Assembly: GCA_916700875.1 (NCBI GenBank)
Contig: CAKAKS010000067.1
Span: forward strand, 28,528,933 to 28,592,932
Direction: 5' to 3'
DNA: 64,000 nucleotides
From: Sebastes aleutianus
Lineage: Eukaryota; Chordata; Actinopteri; Perciformes; Sebastidae
Positions within the stretch are counted from its first letter, which is position 1; each line of letters opens with the position of its first letter. The notes under the pieces were generated by a model. That model did no database searches. It worked only from the letters and a program-made list of their open reading frames with translations, and had not been told where the DNA came from. This document shows, one piece after another, positions 36,626 through 48,471 of this stretch. A program made the position numbers and the translations under genes.

Positions 36626-37979
36626 TTCAGTTATTTCCAAACATAGCACGGCTAACTTTGACTGAGCTAGCATTCACATTACTCATAACCTTATTGATTA
36701 GCTTACTTCATAATGTTCGTCACAGCAACATGACTTTCAGAAAAAATGTCCCTGATGAACTCCTGATAATCTACAGAACACATGTGTACATAGGAACTAC
36801 TTTCTACTAATGAACTAACAACAGTTAGCCATAGTAAGCTGACGGCGTATGAAAGACATGGAGATAAAATAGACCTACTCATTTAAGACCCCAAACAAGC
36901 TTATTTAACGACATGTCAGAGTGTTCCTTTCCAGAAAAGTAATATTAGTTCACATTGGAGTATTTATTTTGTAAAACCCGCTGAATCCCAGATGTGGAAA
37001 TCTAGGTCAGCTAGAATTATTACGTGTCACATCGAATGTCAAGGTTATCAAAAACCCGGCGCGCCTTCTTTGCCCTCTTGAGCAGCAGATAAGACGAGAC
37101 AGAGAAGAAGACACTTTTGCTAACGTGACAGGCCCGGCTAATTACCGCCGTGAAGCCAGAAGCTAGTCATTTAGAAACTCCTCCTGACCACAAACAGACA
37201 CTGTTAACACCCCGCATAAACACACAGAGTCCAAGCGGCTGACAGAGTTAAGACTGATTTGTCGAGGGGGCTTAGAGATGCACATGCACACGAACACATG
37301 TACGCACACACGAGAACAAATTCATACAAACCCACAAAGACAGATAACAGAAGCTGTAATTACACAGTCGCTGTTCAGCCGAGGGTGAACAACACGGCAC
37401 TTAAGAGAGGACGGCGTATTCCAAACACACAGACACACAGATCTGAGGATAGGATGTTTTACCACTATTACAGCTATAATTACAACCATAAAGGAGAAGG
37501 GAAGATATGCACAGATATGACTAGAGGTGGCCACTCTCAAATGCACACATATAATTATATAAGTACAGAGATTAGGACACAAAACGCTTTGCAAGAGGAA
37601 GGTCGACGACAATTGTGTTGCAAAGATGCGCAAGGTTATCACAATTTTGTGTGGATGAGTGTTTGTTTGTGTAAAACCACTCAAGAAATCAAAGTGTTTT
37701 TCAGCAAAATGAGATGATTTGCCTCCTACCCTCTCTGTACTTTGCTTAAAAGGCTCTAACAGATGCATGTGTGCAACGTTTTACAGTAGTACAACGATTC
37801 GTATGATGTCTTACACAAAGTTATTTTGTTGTTTTTTTGTGCATTTTCCTACGAAGGTCCAGAAACACAAGTGATCAGTCCGCCTGAGTTAGCTCCTGCA
37901 GTGTTTAGGCAACTTGTCTAGGTTTAGGAAAAGACTGTGGTTTGGGTTAAAATAAGGATGTTTGAAATACTTGGTTAAC

Positions 37980-38604
37980 TTAAACCTGCAATAGGCAGAA
38001 CGTTTTTGGCATCATCAGGCAAAAATTCCATAATAACCTTTCAGCATTCTGAGAGAAAACTAGACTTCAGCACCTCCTCATGGCTCTGTTTTCAGGCTTT
38101 GACCAATCACAGGTCATTTCAGACGGAGAGAGTTCCTATTGGCTGTTCATTCAACGGAGGCAGCTGTCAATCACTCGCGAACTCCGATGAAACGGTCAAA
38201 CTAGGCAGTGCTGAACAAATATGAATCAATATTCTGTTACTGTAAAGCCTATTTCTCTCCTCAAATGTTCTCAGAAACATCTTGTAGTGTAATGTTTAGT
38301 TGTAAAATGAGAAAGTTTGCTTCGGCTGGTGGGCAGTGCTTGGTGTTTCCTCAGCTGATCTCATCATGGCTCTCGGGTTGACAGCTGCTCAGAGACGGCA
38401 AGGCTCCAGCTGGTCTCTGATTGGTTGTTTTCCTCCACTCTGTGAAATCCTACAGATGCCATTAGGAGCACCGGAGGACACAGAGGCACCGGATTTTTTT
38501 CCAGATTACCTGTCTCATGCTCTACTGTCAGAATATAGTGACCATTTTATGGAAATAACTTTTTTTAATCATATTTTCTCCATTTCTACCCACTGCTACT
38601 TTAA
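37980..38604. mobile_element. family B TTAA-bounded TIR element, near full length
   Basis: The ends are TTAAACCTGCAATAGGCAGA and the inverse of TTAAAGTAGCAGTGGGTAGA, with TTAA at both borders (625 bp). The interior has an inverted arrangement of ATTGGCTGTTC and CTGATTGGTTGTTTTCCTCC blocks. Confidence 0.8.
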
Positions 38605-39879
38605 GCCAAAAAAGCTACTTGGTTAGGTTTAAGGAAAGATCGTGGTTTGGGTTAAAATAACCAAGTGACAAATAAGTCAACGTTGACTTCTGGTTTCACA
38701 GGGGCACGAACACCGGTCTCCTGGGCAAAAGTCCAGTGTTTTTAGACCCACCTCATCCACCCCGACCTCCTCCCTTTTCCGTCTTTATACTACTTCACCT
38801 GTCCTGGCTCACGATTACTTGGATTACATACAAATTGTAATGCAATACTTCGTAGGCATTGCATAGGGAGAGCTTTTGTCTATTCAGTGGCCAGTATGTG
38901 TGTGTTTGTGGCGACTGGCAAAACAAATGAACAGTAATTGGTAGGCAGGAGAAAACTCACTCTATTGTCTTGGTTGTCTGGTCGCTGTATGTTGAATTCA
39001 GGTGAGGATTAAGAGCAGCAGAGAGCTGCAGTGGAAATGTGTGTAAGTGATTTCCTGCCGTCAGTACTTCTCTTTCTCTTTTTTTTGTCTTGTGTACGTT
39101 CTGAATTAATTACAGCAGCACTGTGGTGCAATAAATTAAAGGTTATGTTTTGAATTATTAGAACAACATTGGAAATGCGTCACTCCTGTGTAATTAAAGA
39201 TGCAGGATGCTAATTGCTGGTTGTGTATGTATCTGTGTACTTGATGTGATGTGTGTATTTCTACACCATAATGTGTTTTTATTATTACGGCATTGCGAAA
39301 TCTGTACATGTACATTTTGAATCATTCAATCAAAAATCACCAAAGAACAATTTACATGAGCAGGTATTCGTTTTAGAAACTGTATAAGCCAGAAAGTGAA
39401 AATAGAGTGGGCTTCCATTAGCCAGCTCTACAGATACACAACCCAGAGACTACATAACCATGGCATCCATGAAAGGAATGAGCAGCACGATCTCTAGCTC
39501 TGTACCACGTCGTCTGGACACATGCCTCAGGCTCAGCAGCAGACACTTGACAGGCCAGAGTCAATCAGTTTCACTTTAAGTGGCTGCTGCTGGTCCATAA
39601 CTAATATATTACCATATTATATTTTGGAAATCTGCATGCATAACTCCCATTGTCCTCAAGTGGGATAGAGCTGTGGTCAACACATTCTCACTCCCAACTC
39701 ATCAAATACCGCCGCTTGTTCAGTGCCCCTCGGTGTCGGACACTGACGCACGTGGGTGTCCCCTCTTGCGTTACTGTTGGACGAACCGGGGACGGCGTGT
39801 CAATATACGTTTGTTACATGCATAGTGTCCTTTCCAAATAAACTTCAGTTTTCACAGGAACAGCAACGCAACCACTTAG

Positions 39880-40232
39880 TTAAGGTTAGGAAACGGCCGA
39901 GGTTGACGTTTAACGTCACTGACTAACTACTCACGTGACTCACGGGACTGACGATACCGATGAGTCACGTGACTAATGACTGACGTGACAAAATAAGTCA
40001 ACTTTACTTTTACTTTCACACGGGACACGAACACCTTGTCTCCTGGTTGAAAGACTTGTGTTTGTTTGACCCATCCACCCAGAAGTAGGCTCATTTTCTC
40101 ATAGACTTCTATACAATCTGACTTCTTTTTGCAACCAGAGGAGTCGCCCCCCGCTGGCTATGAGAAAGAATGCAAGTTTAAGGCACTTCAGCATTGGCTT
40201 CACTTCTCAGGATTGGAGGTAGCCCACTGGCA
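39880..40232. repeat. dispersed-repeat-like sequence before an exon
   Basis: GTCTCCTGGTTGAAAG with GACCCATCCACCC, and TAGACTTCTATACAATCTGA with GGCACTTCAGCATTGGCTTC, look like two common teleost repeats. Bases 38690-38760 resemble the first (GTCTCCTGGGCAAAAGTCCA). Confidence 0.5.
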
Positions 40233-40499
40233 GTCTTGGTGCTGCTAATATCATTAACAATGGTTTTCCAGAAAGCAAAGACAGAGAGCCAGCATGCACA
40301 ATACCAGGAATGTATTATTTGCAGCAGTTATTTTCCTACTGTGACATGTCAAAATGTCTTCCAAGAAAAAGGTCCTAGTTTTGAGAACATGTGTTTGACT
40401 GCGGTAGCTGTCTGTACTCCGTGTGTTCGATCACGCTGCTCACTTCCTTTTTCTCCGGATTGGTTTTCACGTCCCGTCTCCCCCGTCTGTCCTCCTCAG

Positions 40500-40686
40500 G
40501 TGTTTTGTGGAACCTGTCGTCATGTGACGCCCTGAAGATGCCCATCATCCAGGATGCCCTCGCCGTGCTGACCAACGCTGTGATCATCCCCCACTCGGGC
40601 TGGGACACCTCTCCGCATACACAGGAGGACCGCAAGCTGCACCTACACTCCTCCCAGGTCCTCCGCAACGCCACAGGCTGCCTCCG
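40500..40686 (+). CDS. ctnnd2: ctnnd2 exon: ARM repeats (VLWNLSS ... QVLRNATGCLR)
   Basis: The acceptor is TGTCCTCCTCAG, with the exon starting at the G of 40500; the donor is CTCCG/GTCAGT at 40686/40687. It encodes VLWNLSSCDALKMPIIQDAL, VLTNAVIIPHSGWD, then TSPHTQEDRKLHLHSSQ and VLRNATGCLR. VLWNLSS and VLRNATGCLR are helix-3 signatures of ARM repeats in the p120 family. The stretch after SGWD (TSPHTQEDRK) is a surface loop and is the least conserved part of this exon. Phase is preserved on both sides: two bases complete Gly at the start, and two bases of Arg are left at the end. Confidence 0.97.
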
Positions 40687-41797
40687 GTCAGTGTCACTAT
40701 CGCCTTCGCCAATGTCTTTATTTATCCAATATCAAGAAGAAAGAGATTGTTATTGTATGGCCTATACTATATGACCTGATTGAGTATTTATTGTCGCAGC
40801 TATTTCAGCAGAGGGATGACATATTCACTCACTTAGCGGAGATGTTTTGCTATTCACAGTCCGTCATTATCAATCCCATTCAACCTGAGAAACAAGTCCC
40901 TCTTAGTTCACAACAGTCTGTTATTTTTAGACAGTATTCTGTGTTATTTTTACCATCGTCCACACAGAGAACTGACAGACTTAGCTGCATTTAAGATGAC
41001 TCACCACTTGGCTTTAGAGCTGCTGTGGCTTTTCGTTTTACACTTGAGACGTGATGCTAGTTATACAGTGCAGTCTGGAAGTAGTAGGACTGTGACACAT
41101 TTATTTGTTGTTGTTTTGGCTCTGTAAGCAAGTCAGATATTTAAAAAGATAAACAGTGACTATAAAATCTAAGTGCTAACTATTAGTTTTCAATTCATTT
41201 ATATATTATTAATACATACATTACTTTGTATATTCAAATATAGGTCAGGGTTAGAGTCTGGATCCTGTGGTCAATACGGTACTGGATTGTATTTTTTACT
41301 TGAAATTTAGAACTTTTAATAATAATAATAATATAATAAATTCAACTTATATAGCACTTTTCAGTCAATGCCCACATGTAAATTTTTAGCATTGTACCAT
41401 CAGATGTTATTGGCTGTATTTTTCCATAATTTTTTCTTGTCCTCCTGCCGGGAATACCTGACATATTATTTTAAAACAATTCAAATTACGGAAAACAACG
41501 TCCTGTTCCCTCACCTTAATTAAAGGTCTTTTTTATAACATTTCATGAAAAATAATAATTTTTCAAAAATAATACATCCACAGAGCTTTTAGAAAGATGC
41601 TAAATTAAGGTATAGCTTTTCCTAAAAAAAAACATTATGATTGTGAATTAATCATTTTAGAAATTTTCACAATGAATGTTTTGTTTCTCTCTGTGACGTT
41701 TGGTTGCTGCTTCTAACAAGGCTTGTGAGCCAATAGTATAGCAACATTGGTATCATGTGGTATCTCTGCGCTGTCAGCGATCAAGAGTCTTATGCTT

Positions 41798-42320
41798 CGT
41801 TCACATTAAACGCAAAGCCGGGATCATTTGTGTTCATTCGCATCACTCGCGCTAGTTGCGCCGGAGAGGAGCAGGGGTTTAACTCCATGCAGATACCAAC
41901 AACGTTTCATCAACCGTGGCCGAATTGAACCTGCCGATCGTACATGCTGCAGAAGTCCCAGATAGGTCAGAAAATCAAACGCTGTCGTGTCTGGGGTCAT
42001 AACATCACCCAGAGGCGTTTCACCGAGCTGTAGTCACTGTATTTAGCAAACCACACGTCGCTACAACAGTATAAACCAAAAATAAACGGACTGTGCTGTG
42101 ATTTAATTACAATAAACATATCCAAAGGATGCTGAAATAACTACATAAGGATGCAGATTTGTAAAAAGTCTGAACTCATGTCTGTCTGCAAGTGTCTGTC
42201 GTGACTGCATCCTTCTTTCCATTCACGTCGCCAGGCGCAAACTCGCATCTATTGGCCTCTTTGCATTGACTTTGTATATGACCGCGCCGCGCAAAAACTT
42301 CGCTTTGCGTTTGGTGTTAA
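41798..42320. repeat. TIR-like dispersed element
   Basis: TTCACATTAAACGCAAAGCC at the left is roughly inverted at GCTTTGCGTTTGGTGTTAA at the right. A fragment of the 1536-1646 hairpin arm (ATTTCACAACAATGACTGGC) follows at 42430-42487. Confidence 0.5.
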
Positions 42321-43572
42321 TAGTGCCCCATTAGTAGTTGCCAGTTAGCGTGGAAACGGATAAATGTCTAAGTTTGATGGTAAGCGCCCGGCTTCCCTCA
42401 CTGACACTGGTGCCTCCATGGTGCCACATCGCCCTGTCGGAGTTTATTTCACAACAATGACTGGCTCGCTGTACATTATCCCTTACATGTAACAATAACT
42501 ATATAATCTTAAATTCACTTGAATATAAAATACTGTCTTCAGCTTGTCTAGCCTTCATTTCAGACCTCCTGTGCTCTCCATCCTTCAATATTCAAAAGAA
42601 GTCACGTGGAAGCGTTGCACGAAAGTGTTTAATCCTCTAATTCTTGTCTAAAAGTATGTTCAGTCATTTTATGTCCAGCTTAATACTGTTTAGTCCTCCT
42701 TAAAGGAATACAGACAATTAATCAGAATAATCAGAGCTTTGTTGGCGGGATTAAGAATGTTGATGTCATAATAGCTCGCTAGCAACGAAGCAACAACAAT
42801 GACGAGTGTAAATGGCGTCTGCAGGATTGATATGTCACATAAGCTTAAAGTTGCTACTGACTGGTTAGGTATAAAAACAAAAACAACACACACTTACTCC
42901 TAACAAAAATATCCAAAATGAGCACTATATACGGCTGAATGAAGTGAAGTGAAACTAAAGGACAGCTGAGGACAGTTTTATAAAAAAAAATATCTTTTTA
43001 TCATATTTGCTCAGAGTTCCCAGCCTGCAGCTTTAAAGTCGACAGAGCTAATCATTAGATATTTATACACATCAAAATGTGTGTTGGAGATGCTTTCCAG
43101 AGCTACCAGGACTGCATGATGAAATTTCCGCGGTCGAGACGGGGCTCATAAATATTTCTAACAGAAACATGTCGGCTGTGTACCAGACGTTTTTTTGATG
43201 TGCTACTTGTTCTCCATCAAACATTTCAGCATCAAAAGAAAAAAAAACACATCTTGCAGACAGAATAATGACAACTTAGCCTGAAACATTCACAGACTGT
43301 GTATGTATATTTATCTTTTTTTACCTGTCTCTGATTGCATAGTTATCTTGCATTATTTCTGCAGATATATATGTTAAACAATAGAACAAACAAGTGTTTT
43401 AATTATGTGACAGTTGACGCAGGGCTATATATGACATTTCTATTATTATATTATCAATTCTTCCACGCGAGTTTGTGGCAAAAGTGCAGCACAAGTTGAG
43501 CGAGAATAGAGAGGGATTTGCTGCCATGACTACGTTTTCGTCTCTGTCTGCAAGGTTATCTGGCTTCCTGTT

Positions 43573-43610
43573 TGTGTGTGTGTGTGTGTGTGCGTGTGAG
43601 TGTGTGTGTG
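43573..43610. repeat. (TG)n microsatellite
   Basis: Imperfect TG run of about 38 bp. Confidence 0.9.
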
Positions 43611-43805
43611 CATGCCACTCTTTGTGTCTCCGTCTAACTACATGTGTGGTCCATTAATCTCAACCGCAATATGTCTACTCACCTGCTCTCAGTGAAAATA
43701 AACTACACATATTGGGTGCTTACCCAAGCTTCTAATACTGTACATGTGTGAAAATGCACACATCTGGTACTGTGTGTAGTCTTCTGGTGTCTGGTAGTGG
43801 CGGTG

Positions 43806-43845
43806 GTGTGTGTGTGTGTGTGTGCGTGTGTGTGTGTGTGTGTGT
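43806..43845. repeat. (TG)n microsatellite
   Basis: About 40 bp of TG with one C interruption, followed by TTGCAG. Confidence 0.9.
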
Positions 43846-43986
43846 TGCAGGAGATAGCTTTGTGTGGATCAGCTCCCTAAACTCGAAGGGCTAATTCATC
43901 TTTCTCACGCCTCGTTAGGGAATGCTGGGAGTCTGATTAAAGATTGAATATTTCATGGCGGGTTTGGTATATCGCCGGCCACCTGC

Positions 43987-44026
43987 TCTCTCTCTCTCTC
44001 TCTCTCCTTCTCTCTCTCTCTCTCTT
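43987..44026. repeat. (CT)n tract
   Basis: CT run that begins a pyrimidine-rich stretch reaching to about 44200. Confidence 0.85.
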
Positions 44027-44359
44027 CCCGTCTCCCATTATCCTCCTCGCTTTCTCATTTTCTCTCTCTCGCTCCTTCTCCATCTCGTTTTATTACTCTA
44101 TCTCCTCTCTCCTCCATCATATTATTCCTCCTTTCATCCCTTTCTTCTCCTGTCTCGCCCGTCTCTGCCTCGCTGTCTCTCACTTTCACATGCACACATT
44201 TTCTCCCTCTGCTTACTCACTGCTTGTTTCCCTCCCCGTGTGTGTCTATACGCTGTCGTGCCAACTAACAGGAGCCGCTGAAACTTGTGCTGCTAGACAG
44301 CTGAATGTGAATTATGTGTGTTGAATTTGCAAATGTGACACAAACTCTACAGAAACTAA

Positions 44360-45418
44360 TACGGGTGGGGAAATAAATCGAATCACCTATATATCGTGAT
44401 TTTTGTTATTATGATTGATTTTTTAATGCCAGAATCAATATATTTGCTTCATTTGAGTCTATGCGGAGGTAGAAGGAAGTTACAGCCTTTATTTTTTTAG
44501 TCTGAGAAACGTGACGTCATATCCGTTCCGTATCCGTCAAACCAAAACAAACCGCAGCGAGCTGAAACGACAAAGCAGCAAACAGTGGAGGGTCCACATG
44601 GAAACGACCTGCACCCTCACATTTTAAATCCAAAGTGGTAAACACTACACATCCAGTAAAGAATGGAAACACTTTGGGTTTCACACATTGTGACAGAAAA
44701 GCAGAGCTAGACATCACGGCTAAAGCTGCATGCTAACTTTGTCGTGGACAGGAAACGTTATCGTATTTCGGTAACATGCGGTCAAGCCAGCCGTCGCTCA
44801 CATCTCCGTGGTCAAATGGGCCGACGCTACAACTGTAGAGCACCCATATACTGATATTTATGGTAAATACAGTCAAACGGCCCCGATGGAGCTGACCATG
44901 GATGTATAAAGAGAACGGAGCTGACGGGAGAGCTAGAGACGGACTTGGTGAAGTTAGCGGAAGTATACACGTGTGACTTGTCTGGTTTTCAAAATAAGGT
45001 ATTAAGAAAGGGAACTGTATATACAAAATACATATATGGAAATAAGATTGATTAGATTATATTCACCAGAAGCATTAAACATTACATGTCCCTCATAAAT
45101 TAAAAAGAAAACACCACTAATTTGTGAGGAAAATATCTTTATTCTTTGATTCTTGGGTTGCTGGAAAAAATATTATAAATAATTCCTCACAATGACTGAT
45201 ATATTTGACTTCAGGAAATCTCTGACTACATAAATGCTGAAAGTCAAATATTTGAATGTATCAATTTAGATTTTTTTTCAAATTAAAAGTCCTTAGAAGT
45301 GTATTGTTCGACTTTTACCCATGGTCTAGTGTTAAAAAAGTTAACAAAAATCACAATAAATCATAATATTGAATTGCAATACATATCGAATCGGCGCCCA
45401 AGTATTCTCCCAGCCCTA
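44360..45418. mobile_element. TIR element with TACGGGTGGGG/CCCAGCCCTA ends
   Basis: The left end TACGGGTGGGGAAATAAATC and the inverse of the right end (TAGGGCTGGGAGAATACTTG) are related, and both are followed by a CGAAT...TATCG-like block and GTGATTTTTGTTA. About 1.06 kb. No matching target duplication is visible, and no transposase. Confidence 0.55.
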
Positions 45419-46578
45419 CTTCTTCTATACAGTCTACGCTTGAGATCCGGTAAAGAATAGCTTGACTTCTGAAGCGAGAACAGGCGATTGAATGACCAGT
45501 GACGCTTGGTCAGCCACATATAAAGGCGGAAGGTCCCGACACAGACTGACATGACTGCCATGCCATTCAGGGCTGGCGTAATGGAAAAAGTGCTTCAATG
45601 AATACGTGAGGCGGCATATCCCATAGTAACGAGTGCTATGAAAGAGAACTGTACACGTTGTTATCCTGACATTAGACCCCTGAAGGTTCTTTTCTTTATG
45701 ATTCAACGTGACTCTTCACAACAGCACCAAAAGTAATTTTTTGTTGTGCTAGTTATAATAGTTAGTCTTCAGTGTTTTTATTGAAAATCTCCAAATTGTT
45801 TCTTTTAATATAAGAGATACAATTCCCAGATTTCAATCTAACCAAAACACAATTGAAACACTCATGCAGAGGAATCCATCAGAACTCTGTGTATGATTAT
45901 AGAATTAAAGACAAAGAAACAGTCTCTCCTTGTTGTCACCGAAAGAGTGACATTTTTGTCAGTGCAGTTTCTCTCGCGGCGGCAGCAGCACACTGTGGAT
46001 TAATCAAATTCTGTTCCATCTGAAAGCTCTCTAGAAGACACACAATCTTTTTTTTCCAGCAGTGTGTTTTTTTTCCTCTCATTATTTAGATTCTTCACAC
46101 TAAAAGATCTTAATGAGAGATAATCTGCAGCCCTGTTGCCTTGCGAGGGAACGCTTCAGAGGGATTAATTATGCCAAATTGACTGAGGTTAATTGAATGG
46201 AATCCATTAACAGGTGGTATCCGAAATAAATGAAATGTGTGAAAGAAAGTATATGAAGTGGTTTAAAAGTGCCATTCAAGTGCTTTTGTTTTGGTGTTTA
46301 TCTGTTTGTGTCATAAGCCATGTCCACAACAAGCTGAAAATCACGCTTACATGGCTATGTTAGCAAGCACATTATGCAAGACAGACTGGAGCAACATTAG
46401 CATTCATCTGCAGTCATATGTCTGGCCATGAAAATACGCAACACATCAACAACACAACACATGAAGCCGCCAATAAAGTACGAAATGGACTTTTGTCATA
46501 TTTATTTATTTGACATATTTATCATCACTCATCAGCGTTACTGACATCACTGGTGTTCTACAAGCCTACCAACGCCAA

Positions 46579-47121
46579 TTTAAAGAGGATCTGTTATGCT
46601 TTTTCCCCTTTCCTTTAGTGTGTTATATCGTTTTTTGTGCATGTAAAAGGTCTGCAAAGTCACAAAGCCCAAAGTCCACTCCAAAGGGAGTTACTCTCCC
46701 CCACAGAAACACTGCTCCTGAACTGCCTGAAAACTCCTTGCTTCACGTCCTGACTTTTCTTCCGTGACGTGGTGATGTCACCAAGTAACACATTTGCATA
46801 AGACCTGCCTTGTGGTTAGTTTTGCATGCCCTCAAACAAAGCTAGTTAGAGCGGAAATGGAGCGGAGTCCAAAGAGTTTGGTTCGGTTGACCAATCACAA
46901 CAGAGTGGGCCAGCTGACCAATCAGAGCAGACTGGGCCCTTTCGGGAAGGGGAGGAGCTCAAACAGAGCGTTTTAGACAGAGGGTGAAAAGAGGCGTTGC
47001 AGCACACCCGATATGAGAAAAAATAAAATGTTTTTTGAACTTTAAAGCATGTATACATGTTCTAGTAGAAACCCAAAATACAAGTATGCACCTGAAAATA
47101 AGCATAATAGGTCCTCTTTAA
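46579..47121 (-). mobile_element. family C TTAA-bounded element
   Basis: The borders are TTAAAGAGGATCTGTTATGC and the inverse of TTAAAGAGGACCTATTATGC. It is homologous to 676-1860 without the nested insertion, which shows where that insertion went. Confidence 0.8.
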
Positions 47122-47435
47122 AGACAATTGAGTATTTAGGCATTAACACAGTTTGCATAAGTAAATACACAATGCATAAAACCACAGCTGTATAACAACA
47201 GACACCGTGCCTTCAGACCACAGATTTGTTTGAGACTAAAGTGGTGAAGACTGTTATTAAGGACCTGGGAAAACAAATGCGGCTAATGGAGTTTTAGAAG
47301 ATTGGTGCCATTTTTCACTGACACTGAGGGCACAAGCATCTCCTAGCCATCCTTAATAGTCTGACATTTAAAGGGCATTACACTCAAAGTCTCTCTCTTC
47401 TGTGTCACACAGACGTGCGTACATATGCCATAGCA

Positions 47436-47764
47436 TAGGGATGTCCAAAATTAACCGATTAACACTATCGGTTAAAACGGTTAAAAGAAATGTTAATAAT
47501 TAACTCAAAAGCTGAGCGGCACGGAGGAGCAGCTCGTCACTTTGGAGACTTTTACTGGGAAAGTGGCTGCATGTCCGCGAGAAAACGCAGCATTGTAGCT
47601 GCTAAATTAACGCTCCCGGACGGTGAACTGGGGACTCCCGTCAACAAATATCTGTTGTGCTCCTGCAGCTGGTACAAAGCACAAATCTTGTCAGTAAACG
47701 GTTAATAATCGGTTAACGAGGGTCGGTTATCGGTTAAGAACATTTTTCAAAATGAGCATCCCTA
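47436..47764. mobile_element. hAT-like non-autonomous element with 8-bp TSD
   Basis: The 329-bp element runs from TAGGGATGTCCAAAATTAAC to AAATGAGCATCCCTA. The flanks CCATAGCA (47428-47435) and CCGTAGCA (47765-47772) match at 7 of 8. Subterminal ACCGATTAACACTATCGGTT-type motifs are inverted near the right end (CGGTTATCGGTTAAG). It lies 190 bp before an exon. Confidence 0.75.
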
Positions 47765-47927
47765 CCGTAGCACGTAGCTTCGACGCACGTGTGCTCACGC
47801 AAACACGTAAAACTTGCGTGGAACTACCGGACAATTCAAGTTGCGTGTATGGCTTTGCAGAAGTATGTAAAATATTCTGAAGCTGTGCTGCATGTTCAGT
47901 TTTCAGTTGGGCTGTTCATTGATGAGA

Positions 47928-47948
47928 TGTGTGTGTGTGTGTGTGTGT
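47928..47948 (+). promoter_or_regulatory. (TG)n tract in place of a polypyrimidine tract
   Basis: Twenty-one bases of alternating TG end at AACAG, the 3' splice site of the exon at 47954. The nearest pyrimidine-rich stretch (TTTTCAG...CTGTTCATT) lies further upstream. UG-rich 3' splice sites are known targets of TDP-43 and CELF-type proteins; a role here is inference. Confidence 0.6.
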
Positions 47949-47953
47949 AACAG

Positions 47954-48071
47954 GAATGTGAGTTCTGCAGGCGAGGAGGCCCGGAGGAGGATGAGGGAGT
48001 GTGAAGGCCTGACAGACGCTCTGCTCTACGTCATCCAGACCGCTCTGGGGAGCAGCGAGATTGACAGCAAG
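47954..48071 (+). CDS. ctnnd2: ctnnd2 exon: ARM repeat (NVSSAGEEARRRMRECEGL)
   Basis: The donor AGCAAG/GTACCT at 48071/48072 is good. The acceptor is unusual: AACAG at 47949-47953 follows directly on a (TG)n run at 47928-47948 instead of a pyrimidine tract. The exon encodes NVSSAGEEARRRMREC, EGLTDALLYVIQTAL and GSSEIDSK, an ARM repeat that matches CTNND2 almost residue for residue. One base completes Arg at the start, and the exon ends in phase 0. Its coding identity is certain; only the strength of its 3' splice site is in question. Confidence 0.97.
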
Positions 48072-48471
48072 GTACCTCTCTCTCTCTCTCACACATACGA
48101 CCAACTGCCAGGCACACAAACTCTCATAGCCTCCAACTCGTGCACACACAAAAGCACCTGAATAGAAACATATACACAATGATAAAAAAAAGTTCCTTGC
48201 ATGTGTGTGTCTGCTGCATGTTTGTGTGTACATAACTGTCCAAGAACTCAAATATAAATGGTTGCTTTTGCTTTGTAAACACGTTTCGTGATGATTGATT
48301 ACTATGTAAACAATATTTATAATTTGCATGCATTTACATGAGTTATATGCAAATGTGTTTTATCTGTCTTTGCAGACCGTATGCATACAATGTATATGCA
48401 TATTAATCTGTACAAGTTGTTTGCCTGTGGTTTATATGTTAATATCCAAGGCTTGTAGGCCACAAATTACA

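Larger units (their letters stand above)
25930..40499 (+). other. intron (14.6 kb), repeat-rich
   Basis: It contains a CCTCCGCCAAGG TIR element, a composite repeat with two nested SINEs, a third SINE, four family A pieces, two copies of one direct repeat, and family D and B copies. The regions 29700-30400 and 38730-39840 show nothing recognisable. Confidence 0.8.
40687..47953 (+). other. intron (7.3 kb)
   Basis: It contains a TIR-like element (41798-42320), TG and CT tracts, a large TIR element (44360-45418), a family C copy and a hAT-like element. The regions 40700-41780, 42490-43560 and 45420-46570 show nothing nameable. Confidence 0.75.

Noticed and set aside
36487..36810. 107-residue ORF
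   Set aside because: Its first part is family D transposon sequence, and the rest has no recognisable domain.
37259..37717. 152-residue ORF, among the longest open frames in the window
   Set aside because: It overlaps an equally long antisense ORF, has repeat-like composition and shows no domain. The real exons nearby show what coding sequence looks like here.
40194..40535. 113-residue ORF with a hydrophobic, signal-peptide-like start
   Set aside because: It begins in repeat-like sequence, runs through the intron's pyrimidine tract and enters the ctnnd2 exon in the wrong frame. It has no family signature.
43806..43900. Cryptic exon after the TG run ending in TTGCAG
   Set aside because: The acceptor looks plausible, but the downstream sequence has no homology to delta-catenin and the flanking exons are already in phase without it.
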